From JBDTGE01 sp050742975 (GTDB lineage: Bacteria; Actinomycetota; Actinomycetes; Mycobacteriales; Jatrophihabitantaceae), in NCBI GenBank assembly GCA_050742975.1, contig JBOGDQ010000097.1, positions 1 to 6,906 on the forward strand: a stretch of DNA of 6,906 bases, given 5' to 3'. Under the pieces are notes generated by a model. The model made no database searches. It saw only the letters and a list, made by a program, of their open reading frames with translations, and was not told where the DNA came from. Both the position numbers and the translations under genes were made by a program. This document shows positions 1 through 5,546 of this stretch, in pieces (the first letter of the stretch is position 1; every line of letters begins with the position of its first letter).

Positions 1-191
1 CGGCCGGCAGCGCCGACAGCTCCTCCGCAGAGGTAAAACCGGGAACATCGGGCACAGCAGGCAATCATCGCCATCCCGGCCCGTCAGTCAACAACCCTGG
101 CCGCCGGCGTGTCGCGTCACCCGGCCAAACCAGCGCAGTGATCAGCCATAACGTTCTGACACTTGCTGAATAGCTACTCGCGGGCGATCTC
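1..191. other. Left edge, no gene recognised
   Basis: I see no credible coding frame, RNA gene or repeat here. If the candidate Tn3 terminal repeat at 192 is real, this stretch is the DNA flanking the transposon remnant. Confidence 0.4.
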
Positions 192-229
192 GGGGTCCCC
201 TTAGCAGCGGAGCGAATCTGGTCCCTTCC
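192..229 (+). repeat. Candidate terminal inverted repeat of a Tn3-family element
   Basis: A GGGGTC begins at 192, about 20 bases beyond the stop codon side of the transposase relic and pointing inward. Tn3-family terminal repeats usually begin with GGGG and run for about 38 bp, and the transposase 3' end commonly lies close to one of them, so position and first bases both fit. I found no matching repeat at the other side of the relic, so the pair cannot be confirmed and the inner limit at 229 is only the family's usual length. Confidence 0.3.
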
Positions 230-250
230 TCCCACAGGTCCAGATGGTTT

Positions 251-1155
251 TCAGGCGGCCGGTGAGCGGAGTGGGCGGTGTCCTTCGCGGCGCCGCTCGG
301 TCTCGACGTCGAAGGAGTAGATGCCGTAGAAGTTGATGTGGTCGTGCTGGGCAGGTGTCAGGTGCGCCGCGGTCCTGTCGGTGACGGGGTAGCCGTCGGC
401 GCTTAGGGCGGTGAGGGCGTCACCGGGGTAGGTCGTGGTCCCCAGCACCGGGCGTTGGTGACGAGAGTCAGGCAGAGCGCCTGGTCAACCTGATCGTCGA
501 GGTGCCGTCGCCGAACGTGGCCTTGGTGGGCGAAGAACAGGTCACGCCGAAGGGCGTGCAGGCTTTCGCCCTTGTTCAGCTGGTGCCGGACCCGGCGTCG
601 GAGTTTCTCATCGGCGACGTAGCGGCATAGGTAGCTGGTGCGGACCAGTCTTCCGTATTCCTGCAGCGCGCGGGCGAGGGAGTTCTGGCGGCTGCTGGCG
701 TGCAGCTTGGCGATGAGCAGGGTCGTGGCGCTGCGCGGCCCAGGTCTCGACGGGGATGAGCAGCGTGGTCGGGCCGGTGTAGCGGCGGGACCCCGGTACC
801 CAGAAGTCGCCAGACCGCAGGCGCGCCTGCACCCCGTACAGCACACTGAGCTCCCAGTAGTGCCGCTACGCGGTGCCACGACCCTGCCCGCGAGCCTGCT
901 CCAGGTAGCCGCGCCAGCGGGTCGGCGCGACCGACGTCGCGCCGTCGGTCGTCCCCTCGTCCGGCACCGCCGTGCGACCAGCGACGTTCAGCTCGCGCAG
1001 GACCTCCACCGCGCTGAGCAGCGCGGCAACGTCGGGACTGGCGGTGTTGCCAGTCAGCGGCAGGTGCGCGACGACGGCCGGGGTAAAAGGTCCGCAAGTA
1101 CGTAAAGCGGGCCGCGAGCTGGTCGAAATGGCCGTGATCACGCGGCTCCCGCTCC
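251..1155 (-). pseudogene. Tn3-family transposase relic, internally deleted
   Basis: Read on the minus strand, successive frames give pieces of the C-terminal half of a Tn3 transposase (TnpA). About 1155-1085 encodes HFDQLAARFTYLRTF. About 1085-735 carries PLTGNTASPDVAALLSAVE, RHYWELSVLYGVQARLRSGD and GSRRYTGPTTLLIPVETWA. About 727-455 carries LIAKLHASSRQNSLARALQE, RQLNKGESLHALRRDLFFA and ALCLTLVTNA. About 448-251 carries HLTPAQHDHINFYGIYSFDV and the terminal stop. Breaks are an extra base in the TTTT at 1088-1085, an in-frame TAG at 868-866 where RHYWEL should follow a Tyr, a junction near 726-733, and a frameshift near 448-453. At the junction, sequence from before the catalytic core is joined directly to sequence after the two catalytic Asp motifs, so several hundred residues are missing (family length is near 1000). 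The N-terminal half is absent too. It cannot be active. Confidence 0.88.
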
Positions 1156-1185
1156 GCCACGGGCCGCCGGGCGGCCTGCAGACGG

Positions 1186-1769
1186 GGCATGCCGAATCCC
1201 CCGACCCCAAGGAGCTGGAACGCATGACCACCCTGACCGCCGATGAGCGCCGGCGCATCGTCGATGACTACCTCGACGCCGTCTTCGGCAGCCACCCGAG
1301 CGCCGTCGCCGACAAGATGCGCATGGGCACTCCCGAGCTGCCCGACGACCCGGCACCCGACCAGGTCGCCGCGTGGGTGGAGATCGCCGAACTGATGCGC
1401 GCCCCCCGACTTCGTCGCCTCCAGTCGGGCGATGGCACAACGGGCGCTGGCGGAAGGACCAGAGCCAGATGTCGCACAGTCCGAGGTGGGCAAGGCGGTC
1501 GGCGAGTTCGCCGGCCCCGCAGCCTGTGCTGGAGTCGACCCCGCCTCGCCCGAAGCCCTCGCCATAGTCGAGCGCCTCGAAGCCACGAGCGCCAAGCCAA
1601 CGGAGGACCCGAGCGCGTCGCCGACCGGATCGAGGCGTTCACCGACCGCCGGGTCGGCCGCTACTGAACACTCGTAGGCATCGTCAACGACTAGGCCCCG
1701 ACCCAAGCACCCGACGACATCGTCGACTCCTGGGAGTGGTATAGCCGCGCCTTTCGCGCCCACGCATAA
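1186..1769 (+). pseudogene. MerR-family regulator, C-terminal effector domain, decayed
   Basis: Joined across frames, this reads like the C-terminal region of actinobacterial MerR-type regulators: GMPNP, DPKELERMTTLTADERRRI, VDDYLDAVFG, TPELPDDPAPDQVAAWVEIA, then DFVASSRAMAQRALAEG, IVERLEAT, RVADRIEAFTDRRVGRY, TLVGIVND and DSWEWYSRAFRAHA. The frame changes at 1198-1202 (one C short), 1402-1407 (one C extra) and 1608-1610 (one C short). The last part is interrupted by TGA at 1665-1667 and TAG at 1692-1694, both at positions where Trp is expected (a YW and an NDW/NGW context, from my memory of the family), before the TAA at 1767. The N-terminal helix-turn-helix is not present; upstream DNA belongs to the Tn3 relic. 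The exact left limit is uncertain between about 1140 and 1190. Such regulators normally bind a small ligand through this domain; this copy should be inactive unless the breaks are sequence errors. Confidence 0.75.
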
Positions 1770-1805
1770 CGACCGCAGCGCGACGCTGACCCGGTTGCCG
1801 ATCGC

Positions 1806-2207
1806 TCAGCGGCCAGGCTTTGGACCCAGCAGGTCCCATCGGTTTCCTGCGACATCGAGGAACACGACGACCTCTCCGTACGGTTCGAGCCGCGGCTCGG
1901 TGACGAACTCGACGCCAGAACGAAGCATGCGGGTGTAGCTCTCCTGGAAGTTCTCGACCCGCAGGAAGAGCCCGACGCGGCCTGCAAACTGGTCACCAAC
2001 GCCGCGGGATTGCCGGTCTCCGTCAGCTTGAGCAAGCAGGAGCGCGGTTTCCGCGCCGGGAGGTCGAACGACGACCCACCGCTTTGCTCGTCCGTCGTTG
2101 GTTTGTGACGGTGAGTCTTCGACGAGGTCGAAGCCGAGGACGTCGACGAAGAACCGGATGGCGCGGTCGTAGTCGTCAACTATCAGAGCGAACTGCTCAA
2201 GGTGCAT
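1806..2207 (-). CDS. VOC family protein (glyoxalase/bleomycin resistance fold)
   Basis: This 133-residue protein shows the paired beta-alpha-beta-beta-beta modules of the vicinal oxygen chelate superfamily. Module 1 starts with QFALIVDDYDRAIRFFVDVL (residues 5-24), followed by GFDLVED and a WVVVRPPG strand near 44-51. Module 2 runs from VGLFLRVENF (78-87) through GVEFV to VVVFLDVAGNRWDLLGP (113-129). Family metal-ligand positions appear to hold Q5, and D125 near the end, rather than the more common His and Glu; Gln and acidic ligands are known in glyoxalase I, so metal binding is possible but not assured. The length is normal for a single-chain VOC protein. Substrate cannot be told: members include dioxygenases, isomerases and drug-binding proteins. 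It starts at ATG 2207 with no good Shine-Dalgarno sequence but a promoter-like box placed for leaderless expression. It converges with the MerR relic. Confidence 0.88.
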   Translation of the reverse strand: MHLEQFALIVDDYDRAIRFFVDVLGFDLVEDSPSQTNDGRAKRWVVVRPPGAETALLLAQADGDRQSRGVGDQFAGRVGLFLRVENFQESYTRMLRSGVEFVTEPRLEPYGEVVVFLDVAGNRWDLLGPKPGR

Positions 2208-2213
2208 CTAAGC

Positions 2214-2219
2214 ACCGTA
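2214..2219 (-). promoter_or_regulatory. Candidate -10 box for leaderless transcription of the VOC gene
   Basis: On the minus strand TACGGT lies six bases before the ATG at 2207. In Actinomycetota a TANNNT box at this distance often puts the transcript start on the start codon itself. No clear -35 is visible and the motif is short, so this is an inference from spacing and from the lack of a ribosome binding site. Confidence 0.35.
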
Positions 2220-2449
2220 TCCACGAGATCATCGTCCGGCGCCGAGACGCCGATTCCCAAGCGGACCCACTCACGGCCAAGCAAGGGAGTGGAGCACGCT
2301 GCGGCTTTCTATGGCGACATCGCCAACTTCAGTCAGACACAACCCGTGCGCGGCTGGGCCGAGGTCACCTGACCGATGGCCGATCCACCTCCGGGACGGC
2401 TCGCCCGGCCGCCCTTGCCGCGCCGAAGCGGGACGGAGAGGATCACGAT

Positions 2450-2800
2450 ATGGGTGTTCGCCGGGTGGTCCCGGATCTCACCAGTACGTCGCTGGAGGCG
2501 GCCAAGGGCTTCTACGGCGACGTACTCGGGCTGCAGCCGGTAATGGACCACGGCTAGATCATTACCCTGGCCGATCCTGAACGGCCTGGTGCCCAGATCA
2601 GCCTCATGACCCACGACGCCACCGCCCCCGTCATCCCCGATGTCTCGGTTCATGTCGATGACGTGGACGCCTGCCACGCGGCAGCGGCCCAGGCGGGCGC
2701 GGAGATCGTCTACCCGTTGACCGTCGAGCCATGGGGCGTTCGCCGCTTTTTCGTCCGTGACCCTGACGGCCATGTGATCAATGTGCTGAGCCACCCGTAG
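2450..2800 (+). pseudogene. VOC family protein interrupted by an in-frame amber codon
   Basis: The frame from ATG 2450 to TAG 2798-2800 encodes a 116-codon VOC protein except that codon 36 (2555-2557) is TAG. The first part has AAKGFYGDVLGLQPVMDHG, the expected opening of module 1. After the stop the same frame continues without a break: ADPERPGAQISLMTHD, then VSVHVDDVDACHAAAAQAG, EIVYPL, EPWGVRRFFVRDPDG and HVINVL, the classic second module and C-terminus. A strong ribosome binding site GGAGAGGA (2435-2442) sits seven bases before the ATG. The residue lost is most likely Trp (TGG to TAG; homologues I recall have GW before a hydrophobic strand). Truncation at 35 residues would leave no fold; an internal ATG at 2606 could start only the second half and has no ribosome binding site. 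It may be a very recent pseudogene, a read-through gene or a base-call error. Confidence 0.8.
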
Positions 2801-2812
2801 GGCCGGGCAACG

Positions 2813-2832
2813 GCACCGTCGGCTGCCGGTGC
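2813..2832. terminator. GC-rich hairpin between convergent genes
   Basis: GCACCG (2813-2818) and CGGTGC (2827-2832) form a six-base perfect stem with an eight-base loop, 13 bases after the stop of the plus-strand VOC gene and in the gap facing the minus-strand reductase operon. There is no T tract. Actinobacterial terminators often lack one, but the stem is short. Confidence 0.25.
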
Positions 2833-2917
2833 GTCTCGTTCACCGTTCGACTTGTGAGACGGGTCGCGGAAGCCAGGCGGAGCAATGGCTGCTACTCGGG
2901 TCGGTCCCTCCGTCGGG

Positions 2918-3520
2918 TCAGCGCGGAACCGGGAACACGAGGTGGGTGACGCGGTCGCCCTGGACGCATGTCGTCGGGTTGCCGAGCATGACGTCTTCGG
3001 AGGAGAGCTCGCCGAAGAAGGGCCGGTTTCCCTCGCCCATCACCACCGGCACCAGGTCGACGGCCACCTCGTCCAGCAACCCCAGTTCCAGGCACTGCCG
3101 GGCGATGGTCCCTCCGGCGACGGCGACGACTCGGTCGTCGGCGAGCTCCTGAGCCCGCGTGATCGCGGCCGCCACTCCGTCGGTCACGAAGGAGAACGGC
3201 GCGTCGGGGTGGGCGTCGACCCAGTCCGTCGGGACCCGGTGCGTCACCACGACGACAGGGACGTCCAAGGTGTGCCGGCCCTGCCAGCCCTCGGCCACGT
3301 CGAACAGCGTCCGACCACAGACCAGCGCACCCAACGAGGACACCCATCGCCGCCAGTGCTCGGAGCTCGGCGGGGTGAGGTGGACGGTGAAGTCCCCAGC
3401 GGGGGTCGGGATCGCGACCTCGCCGTTCTGCAGCCAGTCGAACAACCGGCCGATGGTGTTGTCCTGCTTGGCGACGTATCCGTCGAGAGACATGATCGCC
3501 TGCGCTTGCACGGTGCCCAC
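2918..3520 (-). CDS. RibD C-terminal/dihydrofolate reductase-like family protein
   Basis: This 200-residue protein has the DHFR-like fold found in the reductase domain of RibD. Visible signatures are IMSLDGYVA (9-17) at the substrate side, LVCGRTLFD (66-74), a VVVVTHR strand (89-95), the glycine pair AVAGG (133-137) expected at the NADPH pocket, and LLDEVAVDLVPVVMGEGNRP (148-167) near the end. The length is typical for the stand-alone 'dihydrofolate reductase family' proteins of actinobacteria, which are mostly uncharacterised; they are presumed NAD(P)H-dependent reductases and should not be taken as true FolA. The start is GTG 3520, supported by a GGAGG core six bases before it. It is the second gene of an operon, 11 bases after its paralogue. 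Compared with that paralogue it has an insertion after the SLDG motif (about 18-57), so the two may act on different substrates. Confidence 0.9.
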   Translation of the reverse strand: MGTVQAQAIMSLDGYVAKQDNTIGRLFDWLQNGEVAIPTPAGDFTVHLTPPSSEHWRRWVSSLGALVCGRTLFDVAEGWQGRHTLDVPVVVVTHRVPTDWVDAHPDAPFSFVTDGVAAAITRAQELADDRVVAVAGGTIARQCLELGLLDEVAVDLVPVVMGEGNRPFFGELSSEDVMLGNPTTCVQGDRVTHLVFPVPR

Positions 3521-3523
3521 GGG

Positions 3524-3533
3524 TCTCCTCCTC
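3524..3533 (-). promoter_or_regulatory. Strong ribosome binding site for the second reductase gene
   Basis: GAGGAGGAGA on the minus strand has its GGAGG core six bases before the GTG at 3520 and overlaps the TGA (3534-3532) of the upstream gene. This fixes the GTG start and suggests that termination of the first gene helps initiation of the second. Confidence 0.7.
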
Positions 3534-4083
3534 AGGTGCGCTGCGGTCGGTAGACGTGCACGACGATGCCGCTGGGGAACGGCGTGGCCTCGACCAGGTC
3601 CAGGTGCCGTGACTCCGGCAACTGGTCGAATAGGGCCTGTCCGCGGCCCAGGACTAGCGGCTGGACAAGGAGGCGGTACTCGTCGATCAGGTCCGCGGCG
3701 GCCAGCGCGCCGGCCAGCCGGCTGCCACCCCAGACGATCACGTCCGGGCCGGGCTTGGCCTTGATGGCGGCGATCTCGGTCGTGAGGTCGCCCCGCGCGA
3801 CCCGGGTCTCGGGCCAGGTGGCCTCTGCGTCGCTGAGCGTCTTCGAGAACACCACCTTGGGGATGTCATTCATCGGTGCGGCGTACGGGTCGTCGGACTG
3901 CGGCCAGTACGACGACATCTCCTGGTACGTGACGCGCCCCATGAGGTGGGCACCGGCCTTGCTTATCCGGTCCAGCTTCCACTGCTTCAGCTCAGCGTCC
4001 GAGACCGCGACCCCGGGGTGTTCACGGTCGCTACCGACGAACCCGTCCAGCGACATCGACATGTACAAGATGACAGCTCGCAT
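3532..4083 (-). CDS. Dihydrofolate reductase-like (RibD_C) family protein
   Basis: A 183-residue protein of the same superfamily as its downstream neighbour. It opens with MSMSLDGFVG (8-17), has LMGRVTYQEMSSYWP (47-61), a KVVFSKTL strand (76-83), the cofactor-pocket segment VIVWGGSRLAGAL (115-127) and LIDEYRLLVQPLVLGRGQAL (132-151), all in family order and spacing. This subgroup resembles the YyaP/YwjB-type stand-alone reductases, presumed NAD(P)H-dependent, with unknown substrate. It starts at ATG 4083 with GAGAGG about six bases upstream, and is the first gene of the operon. A weak TATACC box lies on the minus strand at 4148-4143 but I see no convincing -35. The low identity between the two operon members outside the fold motifs argues for an old duplication or separate acquisition. 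Confidence 0.9.
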   Translation of the reverse strand: MRAVILYMSMSLDGFVGSDREHPGVAVSDAELKQWKLDRISKAGAHLMGRVTYQEMSSYWPQSDDPYAAPMNDIPKVVFSKTLSDAEATWPETRVARGDLTTEIAAIKAKPGPDVIVWGGSRLAGALAAADLIDEYRLLVQPLVLGRGQALFDQLPESRHLDLVEATPFPSGIVVHVYRPQRT

Positions 4084-4217
4084 GACAACCTCTCGTTGCT
4101 GGTGCTGCTCCCGTTACTCCTGCGATGGAGCGAGCGGTTCGAGGTATAGACCTGGGACCACCGCGAAACTCATCGCTGCTGAACGAGGCAAACTATCTGC
4201 ACGGGCCGCTCGCTCCG

Positions 4218-4541
4218 CATATCAGGATCGAGCGCAACGCAGCACCGCACGCACCTCGGCCTGAAGGTGCTCAGAGGCTCTGCCAGTCCTGCTCCATCCT
4301 GCCGCGGTCGACGTCCTGGACGAGGTGCCGTCGGTGTGTCCCGTACGTAGGCGACTGGCTGTCGGCCCGAGCTCGCCCACGACGGCGGCAGCATCTTCGG
4401 CCACGGGTGATCGGGTCTCGCTGCTGTGATTGACTCGGCTACTTCGGCGGTGCACGCAGGCGGCAGTGGCGTGGTCCGGCCGACGATGTCCAGCTCGCCG
4501 CTGGCCGAACGGTAGCAACCCACGATCAGCTCCTGCGGCCC
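4218..4541 (-). pseudogene. ATP-dependent DNA ligase relic, C-terminal OB domain
   Basis: The minus-strand frame from about 4541 reads GPQELIVGCYRSASGELDIV then GRTTPLP, followed by VAESITAARPDHPWPKMLPP, SWASSGRQPVAYVRDTP and, after a short stretch that seems out of frame, RPRCVRCCVALDPDM. This order (E-x-lvlG-Y, GRTTPL, a helix, 'DHPWP', 'PVAYVR', then 'hpvRflRlRpDl') is what I recall from the OB-fold domain at the end of actinobacterial LigC-like ATP-dependent ligases. The nucleotidyltransferase core with its KxDG motif is absent: a stop lies immediately upstream in this frame and no core sequence is found in 4542-4916. Hence a fragment, decayed inside, with no function expected. It lies in the 5' gap of the reductase operon. 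A short intact protein is a less likely reading. Confidence 0.6.
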
Positions 4542-4555
4542 GCTTCCTCATCGGC

Positions 4556-4708
4556 TCAGCTGACGCCGTGCTCGGCGCAGAAGGCGTCGAAACCGGCGAA
4601 CGCCTCGCCGGAGATCCACTCCTCACAGCTCGGGTCGCGGTGCAGGTTCGCCTGCCGGTGGCCGACCTCGAGCGCGCAGCTGAGCACACGGTCACCCTCG
4701 CTTGGCAT
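4556..4708 (-). CDS. Possible Cys/His-rich small protein
   Basis: From ATG 4708 the frame encodes 50 residues ending in TGA at 4556. It holds C11, H17, H23, C28, C44 and H47, with the string CALEVGH, then LHRDPSCEEW (22-31). Many small actinobacterial proteins carry a similar C-x-LE-x-GH-x(3-5)-HRDP-x(3-4)-W pattern, which may bind metal; that is recollection of a pattern, not a family assignment. The frame is open further upstream (to 4990) but the upstream translation looks unconstrained. No good ribosome binding site precedes the ATG, so it may instead be the tail of a lost larger gene. Function unknown. Confidence 0.4.
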   Translation of the reverse strand: MPSEGDRVLSCALEVGHRQANLHRDPSCEEWISGEAFAGFDAFCAEHGVS

Positions 4709-4916
4709 GAACACACGGGAGCACGTGCGCGGGACTTGACCCGCCCGAGCCCCGAGTGCCGACACCGAGCTGTCCGTTTGGGGATCCCTAAGCGGGACGG
4801 ATGCATGGGCGTCCGGAGGCCGGCGTGACGCGCTACCGCTCGTCGTCCGAAGCAGGACGGCGCGATATGGCGCATGGCGATCTAGCGGTGCCTTCGTTGG
4901 TTCATGACGATGTGAG

Positions 4917-5546
4917 TCACCGCTCGCAGGCGGGCGGTCGCCATGGCTCGTGCTCGTGCGCGAGCCAGACCAGCTCGGGGTCGAGCGCACGTACCCGCAG
5001 CTGGCCTTCGGTTTGCGGCTCGTCGAGTTCGCCGAACCAAACCGCCACGTCGCCGCCGACGACGACCGGACGCCCGCCAGTCTCGACTACGACCACCTGC
5101 GTGCCGCGTGTGTGGCCCGGCGCCGGGACGAGTCGGAGCCCGGGAAGCAGCTCGAGCTCGCCGTCGACCGGCACGTACCGCACGCCGGGCGCCTCGACCC
5201 ACTCGCGAATGGTGTAGTCGTCTTCGCTGCGCGCGTCGTCGAGCTCCCGACGCTGGACGTAGACCGGCCTGCCGGCGAAGAGGTGGTTGCCGCCGCAGTG
5301 GTCGAAGTGCAGGTGTGTGTTGACGATGATGTTGATGCCGCCGAGGTCGAAGTCCTGCTCGCTTAGTGGTCGGAGGCGGGGATCGAGATCGGCCGCCGCC
5401 GGGTGCAGCTCCGTTATGCCGGTGTCGACCAGCACGCGCGCATCGGGATGGTCGATGACGTGGACGTAGACCGGCATCCGCTCGCCCTCGGCGAGCAGGT
5501 CGGCAACGAGGACTGGCGTGACGGTGATCGAGGCGGGGGCGTTCAT
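4917..5546 (-). CDS. MBL-fold metallo-hydrolase, lactonase-like
   Basis: This 209-residue protein has the full metal site of the metallo-beta-lactamase fold: THLHFDHCGG (77-86) giving H78, H80, D82 and H83, then PGHTRG with H145, VVGGDVAVW with the bridging D166, and LAHEHEP with H197 near the end. An early VLVDTGI (38-44) and the INIIVNTHLHFDH layout match N-acyl homoserine lactonase-like and related hydrolases. It is shorter than AiiA-type lactonases (about 250), and the substrate is not certain: other members hydrolyse thioesters or lactones of many kinds. No signal peptide is seen, so it is cytoplasmic. The start at ATG 5546 is chosen because it overlaps the TGA of the upstream sigma factor gene (ATGA); the frame is open far upstream but the translation there is the shadow of that gene. 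Ribosome binding signal is weak, which fits translational coupling. Confidence 0.9.
   Translation of the reverse strand: MNAPASITVTPVLVADLLAEGERMPVYVHVIDHPDARVLVDTGITELHPAAADLDPRLRPLSEQDFDLGGINIIVNTHLHFDHCGGNHLFAGRPVYVQRRELDDARSEDDYTIREWVEAPGVRYVPVDGELELLPGLRLVPAPGHTRGTQVVVVETGGRPVVVGGDVAVWFGELDEPQTEGQLRVRALDPELVWLAHEHEPWRPPACER

Noticed and set aside
712..763. Two copies of GATGAGCAG as the cause of the transposase deletion
   Set aside because: Slippage between direct repeats would leave one copy; both remain, with the junction between them.
1203..1208. GACCCC as the other end of the Tn3 element
   Set aside because: It lies within readable MerR coding sequence (DPKEL) and beyond the first bases does not match the candidate repeat at 192.
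972..1667. Plus-strand frame of 231 codons as a single gene
   Set aside because: Only the part from about 1190 to 1402 and after 1610 matches a regulator; the first 70 codons are the antisense of the transposase relic.
576..1763. Long open frame on the minus strand (395 codons)
   Set aside because: It only partly overlaps the transposase frame (near 1150-1085); the rest is a low-complexity shadow of the MerR relic and of other transposase frames.
4729..4744. GCGGG/CCCGC hairpin as a terminator
   Set aside because: Five-base stem with a six-base loop and no tail; expected by chance in DNA this GC-rich.
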